Part shown: piece by piece, positions 1 through 8,206 of the stretch
How the letters are laid out: each line of letters begins with the position of its first letter
Position numbering within the stretch: the stretch's first letter is position 1
NCBI GenBank assembly: GCA_048939595.1
Contig: JBHLPI010000032.1
Span: 1-19,166, forward strand
Direction of reading: 5' to 3'
Source of the DNA: Hermodarchaeum sp048939595
GTDB lineage: Archaea; Asgardarchaeota; Hermodarchaeia; Hermodarchaeales; Hermodarchaeaceae
DNA: 19,166 nucleotides
Notes under the pieces: generated by a model
Seen by the model: only the letters and a program-made list of their open reading frames with translations
Told to the model about the DNA's origin: nothing
The model's database searches: none
Translations under genes and position numbers: made by a program

Positions 1-78
1 TCTCCTCTTTTCACAGTAAAGATGTCTCAAGCCAGCAAATTAAAAACGGTGAATTCTCTAAGACGCTAGCGAGCAGCT

Positions 79-1278
79 ATGTCATTTCTCTACCCTCACG
101 CAAAACGCTCAAGCCTTCTTCTTCCCATCTTGGTCGCAGTGGGTATGATCGCCTTTTTTATCGGCCTTATTTACGTACTCTCATTTTTCGCTCCGCTAAT
201 TCCTGGATTAATCGAACTACCCCTTTCTAGTATCTTTCGCTACTTCATTATACCCGTAATCTTTGCTTTTCCTTGGATTCTTTTTGTTTACATCTTTCGG
301 GAACGCACAATCAATGCTTCAGAGATAATGAACAAAAAAGGAAACCTCATTCCCCTCCGGTGGCGAATGCTCTATAGCTTCAACACACTTATCATCCTAG
401 CATTCTTCATTTTCCCCTTTCTCTCCCCCCCACTCGCAATTTTTGCTGCTCTGGTCCTTGCTTATCGTATCGTACACCGATCAGAAAATATCTGGCAAAA
501 GAACCAGGGCACACGGTGTAGTTATACGCTCCTTCTCTTCATTCTCTTGGCAATTGTGCCTGTCTATCTAACAATTATTTGGTTTCAATATTTTATTGCC
601 ATTGCTGGGATAATCTTCACTTCTTGGTGGATTCTATTTGATCCCATGTACTTCACATCACTCTGCATCGTTAATGCCCTCGCAATCGGATCACTTCTTC
701 ATCTTTCATATGGGACCTTAGATGAAAGCGGAAAACTTCAACATAAGGATAGCCAGAAACTCTGGTTAATTCGCTTTGCAGAATTAGCTTTGTTCGTGGT
801 TTTTTGGGTGTTACTGAATCCTTTCATTTCCTTTTTCTCCCTCCCAATCGGTTCTGGAATGACATTTAATCTCGCTTTTTCAGACCCAATCGGGTTTGCT
901 GGAACTCTCGGAAATATTAGTTATGTTAACTACCTCTGTCTTGGTATCATTGCAATCGTCTATCTGGTCAAATTCGCCGTTGGCATGGGAGGCGACATGA
1001 AACTATCCATCTTCGGCATCCTTTTTGCAGCCGCCTTCCTTATCGTGGAAGCACTTAACGGGCTCTTTAGCGTATCAGCCAACTTCCTTCGCCCTGCACT
1101 AATGATCGGATCAAGTTTAATCTTCATCTTTGCTTTTGCAATTAGTTTCTTCGCCGCACCAGATGAATTAATGGAACCTACCGAGCTAATTGTAGAAGAA
1201 ACTGACTCCTTAGAAAAACAAGTTCTCGAAGATGCTGAAACAATGCAGGAAGATGCAGTAGAAGAGACCGACGACTAG
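79..1278 (+). CDS. Polytopic membrane protein with acidic C-terminal tail, function unknown
   Basis: A 399-residue protein that I do not recognise. It begins with a short basic stretch (HAKRSS, residues 7-12) and then has roughly nine or ten hydrophobic segments, for example residues 14-41, 52-76, 101-130, 148-180, 236-260, 285-300 and 315-358. Residues 359-399 form a very acidic tail with 17 Asp/Glu and one Lys, probably cytosolic and perhaps a protein-docking segment. No transporter or enzyme signature was visible. The ATG at 79 lies near the window edge with no clear Shine-Dalgarno. An A/T-rich stretch near 38-50 (AAATTAAAAAC) could be a TATA element giving a very short leader. The gene converges on the next one, and the stop codons overlap in a CTAG. 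That the frame is real rests on its length, its coherent membrane topology and its clean charge partitioning. Confidence 0.8.
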   Translation: MSFLYPHAKRSSLLLPILVAVGMIAFFIGLIYVLSFFAPLIPGLIELPLSSIFRYFIIPVIFAFPWILFVYIFRERTINASEIMNKKGNLIPLRWRMLYSFNTLIILAFFIFPFLSPPLAIFAALVLAYRIVHRSENIWQKNQGTRCSYTLLLFILLAIVPVYLTIIWFQYFIAIAGIIFTSWWILFDPMYFTSLCIVNALAIGSLLHLSYGTLDESGKLQHKDSQKLWLIRFAELALFVVFWVLLNPFISFFSLPIGSGMTFNLAFSDPIGFAGTLGNISYVNYLCLGIIAIVYLVKFAVGMGGDMKLSIFGILFAAAFLIVEALNGLFSVSANFLRPALMIGSSLIFIFAFAISFFAAPDELMEPTELIVEETDSLEKQVLEDAETMQEDAVEETDD

Positions 1279-1640
1279 ATGTTCTTAAGGAACTCTGGGA
1301 TAGTCGAAAGTTCGACAAGTGGGATATACATCCATGTTCGATCAAAAGTTCCCTTCGCATAATCCCATTGTTCTTCCGGGTCGGCTTTGTATTTGATAAA
1401 TACACCTTTTGGTGCTTTGTTGGTTTCCACGTAAAGAAAAAGCGGCATACCTTGGAGATCATACCAACCTGGAATCGATGTCATCGTACCCATGATATAA
1501 TTCGTACCTTTCTTGAAATAGAGAATCGTTGCAGTGCGCTCGCGTGCTGCCCACCAATGGACTAATCGTACAAGATTATCCAAATCTTTGAGCTTCATGA
1601 GTGTAGAAGGTTTTAATTTAATATCCGTCAATGTAATCAA
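1275..1640 (-). CDS. Small hypothetical protein, tryptophan- and tyrosine-rich
   Basis: A 121-residue soluble protein of unknown function. It is rich in aromatic residues (HWWAARE near residues 28-34, PGWYDLQG around 57-64, EEQWDYAKG around 90-98, TWMYIP near 103-108) and looks predominantly beta-stranded with a helical N-terminus (LMKLKDLDNLVRLVHWW). It has no cysteines, no membrane segment and no signal peptide. The start is an ATG at 1638-1640, divergent from the nitrilase-family gene across a spacer of about 95 bases that must hold both promoters. Its TAG stop shares the CTAG tetramer with the stop of the upstream convergent membrane-protein gene. Overlapping frames on the other strand lack such composition and were left out. 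I cannot assign it to a family. Confidence 0.65.
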   Translation of the reverse strand: MITLTDIKLKPSTLMKLKDLDNLVRLVHWWAARERTATILYFKKGTNYIMGTMTSIPGWYDLQGMPLFLYVETNKAPKGVFIKYKADPEEQWDYAKGTFDRTWMYIPLVELSTIPEFLKNI

Positions 1641-1735
1641 CCTGCGTCAATAATATCTCTGGAAAATAAAGGCTTTGCTTGCTTAAAATGGGATTAACAG
1701 CATTTTTGAGTGAGCATGTTAAGGGCTATGTTGTT

Positions 1736-2515
1736 ATGGCATTTCGCGTAGCCTGTGCACAAATGAACGTAGCGTTAGGAGATAAGAAAACCAACCTTGA
1801 AACCGCAGTTCAGATGATAAAAGAAGCTGCAAATCGAGAAGTCGACCTAATTGTATTACCTGAACTTTTTACTACTGGATATTGTTTGGACAAAGCAGGG
1901 GTACTCGCCGAATCATCCCAGGGTCACACAATGGAGTTATTACGTGATTTGGCAGGTCGGTTCCGAATTTTCATTGTTGCAGGAAGTATCCTCGAAAAGC
2001 GTGATTCACAGATTTTCAATACATGTCATTTGATTGGAAAAGATGGAAAACTGCTTGGACATTATGATAAGATCCACTTATTCCCTCCATTTCGAGAAGA
2101 TCATTATCTTTCCGCTGGGACCGATACTCCAATAATAAAGACTGAGCTTGGACTGTTTGGTGTTATGATTTGTTTTGATATTCGATTTCCTGAACTTGCA
2201 GGAAAATTGGCTTACAATGGAGCTCAAGTATTATTTTGTCCTGCCGAATTTCCTGCTGAAAGAATTGCCGTTTGGGCCACTCTAATTCGAGCCAGAGCAA
2301 TTGAGAACCAAGTCTTTGTAATCGGATGTAATCGTGTTGGAAGTGATGGAAAAAATCTGTTTGGTGGAAGAAGCGCCATTATTAATCCGGAAGGCCACAC
2401 ATTAGCACAGGCTAATAATGGACACCAACTAATTGACGCAATGATAAATCTTGACGAAATCATAGCAGTTCGAAAAAGCTTGCCTGTGATGAATTTTCGT
2501 CACAAAAAATACTAA
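1736..2515 (+). CDS. Carbon-nitrogen hydrolase (nitrilase superfamily, omega-amidase-like)
   Basis: A cytosolic C-N hydrolase that would cleave a small amide or carbamoyl compound through a cysteine thioester. With the ATG at 1736 it has 259 residues, typical of the family, and starts MAFRVACAQMN as family members do. The catalytic triad is visible: Glu43 (VLPELF), Lys112 (HYDKIHLF) and Cys146 (GVMICFDIRFPE). The C-terminus (VRKSLPVMNFR) resembles omega-amidase/Nit2-type enzymes, which act on alpha-ketoglutaramate or ketosuccinamate, but substrate assignment within this superfamily by motif is unreliable. In-frame upstream starts (TTG 1679, ATG 1688) would add 16-19 residues without family similarity, so the internal ATG is preferred. 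The gene stands alone: divergent from the small protein before it and convergent with the paralog pair after it. Confidence 0.88.
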   Translation: MAFRVACAQMNVALGDKKTNLETAVQMIKEAANREVDLIVLPELFTTGYCLDKAGVLAESSQGHTMELLRDLAGRFRIFIVAGSILEKRDSQIFNTCHLIGKDGKLLGHYDKIHLFPPFREDHYLSAGTDTPIIKTELGLFGVMICFDIRFPELAGKLAYNGAQVLFCPAEFPAERIAVWATLIRARAIENQVFVIGCNRVGSDGKNLFGGRSAIINPEGHTLAQANNGHQLIDAMINLDEIIAVRKSLPVMNFRHKKY

Positions 2516-2558
2516 AACGATTTGGTTTCTTACTAGAAACTTGTCCATTTCAATAGAA

Positions 2559-2586
2559 GAGCTAGGTTAACCATCTAGCCTAGCTC
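2559..2586. terminator. Stem-loop between convergent genes
   Basis: Perfect 8-bp inverted repeat: GAGCTAGG at 2559-2566 pairs with CCTAGCTC at 2579-2586 around a 12-nt loop. It straddles the stop codon of the minus-strand gene ending at 2575. A second, weaker hairpin with a TACT loop lies at 2524-2541 (GGTTTCT / AGAAACT, one G-T pair). Both lie between convergent genes, where transcripts must end. Neither is followed by a long U-tract, so they may act on RNA 3' ends rather than as true terminators. Confidence 0.35.
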
Positions 2587-3363
2587 AGAACGCCGTTTGA
2601 GGTATTTATCGCGTAGACGTTGGTATGTATCTTCATCAACGCCTCCTGCACGCTTCCGTTGTTCTAACCGGGCTAGTAATTCATCAATTGCTTGCAGTTC
2701 TGAAGTGGCTTCCTCACTTGAAAGTGTACTACTCGAGTTTGATGGCTCAGGTGAACTATTTGGTGTGGGTTCTGGATGGGCAACTGAATTTGAGTTTGCT
2801 TGTGAAGATGAGACACCGTTTTGTTCAAGTTGTTCTTCAAGTTTAGCCATCTCAAGCTCTATGGCATCTAGTTGATCTTTGACTTGTTGGTCCATCTCTC
2901 CGTCTTCCTCTGACTGCATTCGACGGGATCGAAGGAATCTTGAACTTGTAGAGGATAATTGTTGGGAGTTTGGTGTTGAGGTAGCTGAGGAATTGGATTG
3001 AACGCTGCTATTTCCCGTTGCTCCTGGTTGCACAACAATGGTTTCAAGTTGTTCGGCTCTTTTATCCCGTTTAATTCGAGGTTTCGGTCTTGTCCGGCCC
3101 ATAGGTTCGCCAGAAGCAGATCGTGCCCCACGGGGTGGTTGACGGGAAGAACTTGGTGTTGGTGCAGGCGTTCCACGCCGATCAAGCAATGCACTGGCAA
3201 AAATGAAGGGGATTAGCGCAAAGATTAGGACATTTACAATTCCATTTAGTCCAGGATAAAGACCGTCAAGTAAGAGTCCAGAAAAGAATGCTGCGTCAAT
3301 CATTAAAACGACTGCCACGATTACCCAAAGGCCGATGATGGCACTCGTTCTTTTACTAACCAT
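2575..3363 (-). CDS. Two-helix membrane protein with SHOCT-like C-terminal module (paralog B)
   Basis: A 262-residue protein of unknown function. Two hydrophobic segments (about residues 8-30 and 42-60) form an N-terminal hairpin. They are followed by a long low-complexity linker rich in Ser, Pro, Asn, Gln and Arg (about 61-155), a short coiled coil (about 158-182, DAIELEMAKLEEQLEQ) and a second Ser/Asn/Pro-rich stretch. The C-terminal module at 223-262 has LLARLEQRKRAGGVDEDTYQRL and then RDKYLKRR. The module resembles SHOCT domains, short helical oligomerisation modules at protein C-termini. It is clearly homologous to the end of the upstream gene, from which it is separated by 14 bases, so the two are probably co-transcribed and assemble together in the membrane. 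The hydrophilic part is likely cytosolic. The family assignment is inference from pattern. Confidence 0.75.
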   Translation of the reverse strand: MVSKRTSAIIGLWVIVAVVLMIDAAFFSGLLLDGLYPGLNGIVNVLIFALIPFIFASALLDRRGTPAPTPSSSRQPPRGARSASGEPMGRTRPKPRIKRDKRAEQLETIVVQPGATGNSSVQSNSSATSTPNSQQLSSTSSRFLRSRRMQSEEDGEMDQQVKDQLDAIELEMAKLEEQLEQNGVSSSQANSNSVAHPEPTPNSSPEPSNSSSTLSSEEATSELQAIDELLARLEQRKRAGGVDEDTYQRLRDKYLKRRSELG

Positions 3364-3377
3364 GCTTCATTTGTCAC

Positions 3378-4046
3378 CTATGCTGGAGTCTTTGTTCCCC
3401 GCTTCGCAGAACCGTGTCTCTTTTTTGTTTTCTCCAACCTCGCTATATACTTGTCGCGTAACCTACTGTATAATTGTTTTGAGATTGCGCGTTTCGCAAG
3501 CTTCTCATCAAGAGATTCTAAAAGGTGTTGAATCGCTTTTTCAGAAAATCCTTCATCATCTTCCACCTCGCCATTCTCTTCCTCTTGTCCTACGGTATCA
3601 ACTTCGTCACTAGACCGCGGATCCCGCGCCAACTGTTCATTTAATGATTTAACCCGTTGTTCTAATTCTGCAATTCGTTGTCGCAACCCCGACGTTGAGC
3701 CGCCTGGTTCCTGTACAGGGGAGGGTTTAGGACTTGCTGGTGTTAGGTCTACTTCCAAAGTTAGAGACTCTTTATATTCAATTGGTTCTAGCCCTGGTTC
3801 TTCTTCAGAAATCTGAGTAGCTTGAGACTCAATCTCGATGTCAGTTGAACTTATATCCTGACTGGGAGGTTCTGGGACCGCTTCATACTCAGATGTTCGA
3901 TAGACATAGATAATGCCCACCGCAAGGAGAGAAATAATTACGGCTAGTATAGCGATGATGGGATTTTCAAACCAAAAAACAATACCAATAACAACTACAA
4001 CGCAAAGACAACAATACACCCATTGTTCACGCGTTCGATTCATCAC
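3378..4046 (-). CDS. Two-helix membrane protein with SHOCT-like C-terminal module (paralog A)
   Basis: A 222-residue protein, first gene of a two-gene unit. Hydrophobic helices lie at about residues 9-26 (including a CCLCVVVV patch) and 29-48. An acidic, Glu/Pro/Ser-rich linker (about 52-115) precedes a coiled coil near 119-140 (LRQRIAELEQRVKSLNEQL). After another acidic patch, residues 171-206 repeat the paralog B module: HLLESLDEKLAKRAISKQLYSRL and then RDKYIARLEK. A basic tail (KKRHGSAKRGTK) ends the protein. The layout (membrane hairpin, linker, coil, SHOCT-like end) is the same as in paralog B although the linkers share little sequence, which points to an old tandem duplication. The function is unknown; a membrane-anchored scaffold or oligomer is a plausible role. 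The ATG at 4044-4046 is followed directly by a second ATG that could also serve. Confidence 0.75.
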   Translation of the reverse strand: MMNRTREQWVYCCLCVVVVIGIVFWFENPIIAILAVIISLLAVGIIYVYRTSEYEAVPEPPSQDISSTDIEIESQATQISEEEPGLEPIEYKESLTLEVDLTPASPKPSPVQEPGGSTSGLRQRIAELEQRVKSLNEQLARDPRSSDEVDTVGQEEENGEVEDDEGFSEKAIQHLLESLDEKLAKRAISKQLYSRLRDKYIARLEKTKKRHGSAKRGTKTPA

Positions 4047-4222
4047 CGTCCAACCTAAACCGTGTTCTTGTTACGTGTTTCCCTCATCAAGCCACATCCA
4101 ACTATTGCTCTCCTGATTGGCAGCTTAAAAAACTGCGTGTAGCACACAATGTATCAAAAAAGCTAGCGATAAACACACATTTAAGCCATTTTCCTGCAGA
4201 ATGCCTGAGTGGTGTCCACCAA

Positions 4223-5239
4223 ATGTCTAAACTCCCCCCAGGAAAGGTTTCTCCAAAACTTCTAGAAAAAGACGTATTTCCCTTTCTCGGTGCTGATGAT
4301 TCTGATGTCCTTCATGGACCTGGAATCGGTCGAGACGCAGCTCTAGTGCGAGTTGGTCGCCAAGTAATAGTTGCTACAACTGATCCAATCACTGGGGTAA
4401 TCCAAAATATCGGATCCTATGTTGTCCATATTTGCGCCAATGATGTCGCCACCTTTGGAATACGTCCTCGATGGTTCTTGGCCACGATTCTGCTTCCTGA
4501 ATCGGTCGAATCTCAATTGCTGAAACAAATCATGATTTCTATGCATTCTGCTGCTAAGGAGTTAGAGATTAGTATTATTGGTGGTCATACAGAGGTCACC
4601 GCCGGTTTAAATCGACCCATAATCATTGGTTTCATGTTGGGGATAGCTGAAGAGAATAAGTATGTGACCTCCTCTCAAGCGCGGCCAGATAATTCCATAA
4701 TCTTAACTAAAGGCGTTGCTCTTGAAGGGACGGCGATTTTGGCCACAGAACGAGAAAAATTCCTTCGAAGTAAACTCCCTGATTCGCTGGTCAACCATGC
4801 ACAACAATACATTCATCGAATCAATGTGGTTCCTGAAGCCCTCAAAGCAATGTCAACAGGAGCGGTTACAGCCATGCATGATCCAACCGAGGGTGGAGTA
4901 GCTAATGGGTTGCATGAACTCGCCAACGCATCCGGACTGGGATTTATTATCGACCGAAGCAAGTTGGTTATTCATGAAGAAACAGATCAAATCTGTCAGT
5001 TGTTTGAAATCAATCCTCTGAACCTAATAGCCAGTGGAGCGATGTTGATGGCTGTTGAATCAGACCGTGCTTCAACAGTATTGCAATTACTAGAAGATGA
5101 AGGCATTCCCGCTGCCATTATTGGGCGTCTTCTTAAAGATTCCAGCCAAAGAACAATAATCGAAGAGGATGGAACCGTAAAACCATTACAACAACCAGAA
5201 ACAGATGCTCTTTGGGAGGCCCTCACTAAATCAAAATGA
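4223..5239 (+). CDS. AIR synthase-related protein, HypE-like
   Basis: A 338-residue PurM-superfamily ATP-dependent enzyme. Visible family landmarks are GPGIGRDAALV (32-42), CANDVATFGIRP (71-82, containing the N-D pair of the nucleotide/metal site), the glycine-rich GGHTEV (120-125), and HDPTEGGVANGLHELA near 219-234. The order and spacing follow HypE, the carbamoyl-dehydratase that makes the cyanide ligands of [NiFe] hydrogenase. However, HypE normally ends in a Pro-Arg-x-Cys tail whose cysteine carries the cyano group, and this protein ends in ALTKSK with no cysteine. It is therefore more likely one of the uncharacterised archaeal HypE-like AIR synthase paralogs than HypE itself. A TATA-like TTTAAG near 4180 would give a short leader. 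The plus-strand U-rich stretch just after the stop (about 5246-5260) lies in the last codons of the convergent coaBC gene. Confidence 0.82.
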   Translation: MSKLPPGKVSPKLLEKDVFPFLGADDSDVLHGPGIGRDAALVRVGRQVIVATTDPITGVIQNIGSYVVHICANDVATFGIRPRWFLATILLPESVESQLLKQIMISMHSAAKELEISIIGGHTEVTAGLNRPIIIGFMLGIAEENKYVTSSQARPDNSIILTKGVALEGTAILATEREKFLRSKLPDSLVNHAQQYIHRINVVPEALKAMSTGAVTAMHDPTEGGVANGLHELANASGLGFIIDRSKLVIHEETDQICQLFEINPLNLIASGAMLMAVESDRASTVLQLLEDEGIPAAIIGRLLKDSSQRTIIEEDGTVKPLQQPETDALWEALTKSK

Positions 5240-5248
5240 GAGTACTTC

Positions 5249-6520
5249 TTACTTTTTCTTAAGAATCAAGGGTCTGATAATATCTAAGAGTCTATGAGCT
5301 ACTTTCGTTTTCGTTGCCTTCGGGACATGAATTACCTTCTTCTTTCCATCAACAACAAACAATTCATTAGTCGACGTACCAAATCCTACACCCTCTCGGC
5401 CAACGTCATTGGCTACAATTAAATCCGCATTCGCTTTAGTCAATCGATTATGTGCTCGTGCAATTAGTTCCTCATCCGAAACACCATATTCTGCTTTGAA
5501 AAGAATGAGAAACACAGATTTTTGCACACCTTTGATAGCATCTACAATTTTGGGCGTGGGCTTAAAGACTATCGAAAGGCTTTGTGTCTTTGCAGTGGGA
5601 ATCTTCTCTTTTTGGCGTGTTTTAGGAGTCCAATCTGCAACGGCTGCAGCTGCAATAACCACATCGAATTTCTTCGCCTTTAGCTCATTCGTTACTGCAT
5701 CAAACATCTCTTGCGTGGTTTCTACATCTATAACCTTTACTTTCTCCGGTGGTGGTTCACTTCCATGCCCGTACACGAGAGTAACCTTTGCTCCTCGATC
5801 AAAAGCGGCTTTAGCGATTTCAATACCCATTCGACCTGAACTTTTACTTGTAACTATCCGAACAGGATCAATGTACTCAAGGGTTGGTCCAGCGGTAATT
5901 AGAAACTCTAATCCTGCCAGATCATGTTGGTTTCCAAAGTGACGAAGAATATGATTTACTACTTCTTGTGGGGTGGCAATCTTTGCTTTTCCTTCTTCCA
6001 TTCGTGGCCCAATGAACTCAACGTTGAGTCCTTTTAGTTTCTCAATGTTTTCACGGACAATGGGATGCTTGTACATAGAGACATGCATCGCAGGAACTAT
6101 AATAATTGGAATACCAGACCCAAACGCGGTTGTAATGGTTGAGGTAACTGGGGTATCATCAACACCCATGGCTATCTTTGATATTGTGTTTGCTGTAGCA
6201 GGGGCAACTAAAATCAAATCCGCTTTTTCCGCGTGCTCTCCTGCAAGGGCTATATGTTCGATTTGCCCAGTTAATTTTGTTACAACGGGATTGCCAGTTG
6301 CCCACTCCATTAAGTACGGATGAATTATTTCGTGAGCGGCTTCGGAGAAAACCGCTATCACTTCTGCACCATATCGCATTAGTAATCGTGCAATCTCAGA
6401 ACTTTGTACAGCTGCCACACTGCCCGTAACACAGAGAACAATAAACTTACCACGAAGCTGGGTACCTAAGGTTTCAACAATATCCTTTGAAGGATGAGTA
6501 TCCATTGGCATTTCTATCAC
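5249..6520 (-). CDS. coaBC: Bifunctional phosphopantothenoylcysteine decarboxylase / phosphopantothenate-cysteine ligase
   Basis: Cytosolic flavoenzyme that joins cysteine to 4'-phosphopantothenate (CoaB) and decarboxylates the product to 4'-phosphopantetheine (CoaC). Residues 25-195 are the FMN-dependent CoaC domain: VTGSVAAVQSSEIARLL (31-47), catalytic His89 in QIEHIALAGEH, APATANTISKIAMG (107-119) and the PAMHVSMYKHP substrate clamp (143-153). The C-terminal CoaB domain has LITAGPTLEYIDPVR (207-221), SSGRMG (227-232), AAAVADWTPK (291-300) with the following lysines, and NDVGREGVGFG (371-381). Its 423 residues are normal for a fused archaeal enzyme. It is the last gene of the coenzyme A operon, 25 bases after panB. 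It ends in three lysines, so the opposite strand reads as a T-tract usable by the convergent gene. The first ATG is kept, although Met4 or Met6 could equally be the start. Confidence 0.95.
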   Translation of the reverse strand: MIEMPMDTHPSKDIVETLGTQLRGKFIVLCVTGSVAAVQSSEIARLLMRYGAEVIAVFSEAAHEIIHPYLMEWATGNPVVTKLTGQIEHIALAGEHAEKADLILVAPATANTISKIAMGVDDTPVTSTITTAFGSGIPIIIVPAMHVSMYKHPIVRENIEKLKGLNVEFIGPRMEEGKAKIATPQEVVNHILRHFGNQHDLAGLEFLITAGPTLEYIDPVRIVTSKSSGRMGIEIAKAAFDRGAKVTLVYGHGSEPPPEKVKVIDVETTQEMFDAVTNELKAKKFDVVIAAAAVADWTPKTRQKEKIPTAKTQSLSIVFKPTPKIVDAIKGVQKSVFLILFKAEYGVSDEELIARAHNRLTKANADLIVANDVGREGVGFGTSTNELFVVDGKKKVIHVPKATKTKVAHRLLDIIRPLILKKK

Positions 6521-6545
6521 AAGCGTATTTCATTTTCTAGCATTC

Positions 6546-7319
6546 TTAATGGTATGTGTGGTGTCTATCTGGATATTTTCCAGTTCGAACTTCGTTCATG
6601 AATTCTTTCACAGCCTGCCCAATGATGTTGTTCAGGCTAGTATATTGTTTAACGAATTTAGGAACATGATCATTACTAGCTAGTCCAAGAAGTTCTGTGA
6701 TAACAAGAACTTGTCCATCACAGTGCTTGCCTGCTCCAATTCCTATAGTCGGTGCCCTCACATCATGAGTGATCTTTTTTGCTAACCATTCAGGTACGCA
6801 TTCTAGGACGATTGCAAAAACCCCAAGCTTGTCAAGTTCCAATGAATCACGCCAAATTTGGTCAGCCTGTTCAGGTGTTTTTCCTTGAACTCTGAATTTC
6901 TCAGCAGATTGTGGTAAAAGCCCAACATGGCCCATGACAGGAATGTTATTGGCTAGAAGAATTCTGATCACTTCGGGTTGGTTTCCTTCAATCTTTACTG
7001 CATGCGCTCCTACCTTGCGCAGTTGCTTAGCATTAGCTAAAGCCTGTTCAGGAGTGTCATAACTATGAATCGGCATATCGGCAACGATGAAAGTTTCTTT
7101 TGCGCCATTAGCGACCGCACGAGTATGATAGATCATAGCTTCCATGGAAACTTCTTTAGTATCAGGGTTACCTTGAAAGACCATCCCCAGGCTATCACCC
7201 ACCAAGATTAGATCGATGTTTGCAGCATCAAGGATTCTTGCCATCTGGTAATCATAAGCGGTGAGCATAGTGACCTTAGTCTTTCCTTTCATTGAACGAA
7301 TTTCATCAATTGTCATCAT
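6546..7319 (-). CDS. panB: 3-methyl-2-oxobutanoate hydroxymethyltransferase (ketopantoate synthesis)
   Basis: Transfers a hydroxymethyl group from methylene-tetrahydrofolate or -tetrahydropterin to 2-oxoisovalerate, giving ketopantoate, the first committed step toward coenzyme A. It has 257 residues and a TIM-barrel fold. Metal-binding Asp42 (LVGDSLG) and Asp81 (VADMPI), Lys109 and Glu111 (AVKIEG) and catalytic Glu173 (VLECVP) are all in place, followed by APTIGIGAGKHCDGQVLV, the family signature region. The start ATG overlaps the stop of panE by four bases (ATGA), so translation is probably coupled. The one-carbon donor in this organism cannot be told from the sequence. A second ATG directly after the first is an equally possible start. 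Confidence 0.95.
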   Translation of the reverse strand: MMTIDEIRSMKGKTKVTMLTAYDYQMARILDAANIDLILVGDSLGMVFQGNPDTKEVSMEAMIYHTRAVANGAKETFIVADMPIHSYDTPEQALANAKQLRKVGAHAVKIEGNQPEVIRILLANNIPVMGHVGLLPQSAEKFRVQGKTPEQADQIWRDSLELDKLGVFAIVLECVPEWLAKKITHDVRAPTIGIGAGKHCDGQVLVITELLGLASNDHVPKFVKQYTSLNNIIGQAVKEFMNEVRTGKYPDRHHTYH

Positions 7320-8206
7320 GATTGTCTCTCCAAGAATCGGACTAGTTGTGTGATTGTTTCATTGACTGGTGTGGCTATTTTGTGATGTTTACCTAACTCC
7401 ACGATTTTTCCATTTAGAAAATTAATTTCTGTTTTTCGTCCATGCCGAATATCTTGAAGCATTGAGGTTCGGTTTTCGAAACTGGGGAACTGTGTTTCCA
7501 TTATCTGGAGTAGACTCAAATCGATTTCAACACCTTCTGCTTTTCCCACTTCAATGCATTCTTCAATGATTTTCTGGCGAATTGGGGCAAGTGTTGGTGA
7601 TACGAGCTCCTTAGTTGGTGCTCGAAGAATAGCACTTAATGGATTTGCTACACAATTTATTGCTGCTTTTCTCCAAATATCTGTTTGAAAATTTTCTGAA
7701 TTGATACCCTGGATTCCTGAATTATTAAGAAATTGTAGGGTTTCCTTTGAAAGGTCATCGGAATCCAGTAAAGTGAAGCCCAATCGTACATGGATGCGCC
7801 CTGGTTCAAGGAGTTCGGCTCCAAAGGCAACGATTCCTCGAATTAAATGACTTTTTGATGCTAGGATTTTGTGAGCAACCGCTTCTATTCCTAAACCATT
7901 TTGTAGCAGTAAAATAACCGTATCCTTTTGTATCAATGACCGGATTGGAGAAAGGGCTGCCTTTAGCTGATGGGCTTTCACCGTTACAAGTAGAAGCGAT
8001 TTTGGAGGGATGGTGGAAATCTTCGTTGCTGTTGCCATCTGGTAAGTACCCGCTTTATCACCCTCGATGTGCAATCCTTTGTCACGAATCGCGTTCATGT
8101 GAGCAGGCCTACCAATTAGAGTAACTGGGTTGTTCTGGGAAAGGAGTGCACCATACACGGAACCGATGGAACCTGCTCCGAGAACAATTACATGATCAAA
8201 CGTCAT
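7316..8206 (-). CDS. panE: 2-dehydropantoate 2-reductase (ketopantoate reductase)
   Basis: NADPH-dependent reduction of ketopantoate to pantoate in the cytosol. The protein has 296 residues. The Rossmann motif VLGAGSIGS is at 8-16, the substrate-loop QNGLG at 102-106, and the catalytic lysine is Lys180 in WRKAAINCVANPLSA, with Asn184 and Asn188 of the substrate pocket. Glu260 lies in the conserved DIRHGRKTEINFLNG segment. Length and motif order are those of a complete PanE. It sits between phosphopantothenate synthetase and panB with four-base overlaps on both sides, an arrangement expected for translational coupling of consecutive pathway enzymes. In archaea PanE is often the feedback-controlled step for coenzyme A; nothing in the sequence here shows that directly. 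Confidence 0.95.
   Translation of the reverse strand: MTFDHVIVLGAGSIGSVYGALLSQNNPVTLIGRPAHMNAIRDKGLHIEGDKAGTYQMATATKISTIPPKSLLLVTVKAHQLKAALSPIRSLIQKDTVILLLQNGLGIEAVAHKILASKSHLIRGIVAFGAELLEPGRIHVRLGFTLLDSDDLSKETLQFLNNSGIQGINSENFQTDIWRKAAINCVANPLSAILRAPTKELVSPTLAPIRQKIIEECIEVGKAEGVEIDLSLLQIMETQFPSFENRTSMLQDIRHGRKTEINFLNGKIVELGKHHKIATPVNETITQLVRFLERQS

Noticed and set aside
2597..3216. Several open frames antisense to the paralog B gene
   Set aside because: They arise from the low-complexity Ser/Asn/Gln codons of the minus-strand gene, which has coherent membrane and coiled-coil structure.
4211..4220. GGTG/CACC dyad before the HypE-like start
   Set aside because: The 2-nt loop is too small for a stable hairpin and the 10-nt dyad is likely chance.
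5409..6323. Two long open frames (177 and 116 residues) antisense to coaBC
   Set aside because: Both lie wholly inside a fully conserved CoaBC coding region on the other strand, and their serine- and phenylalanine-rich translations show no domain.
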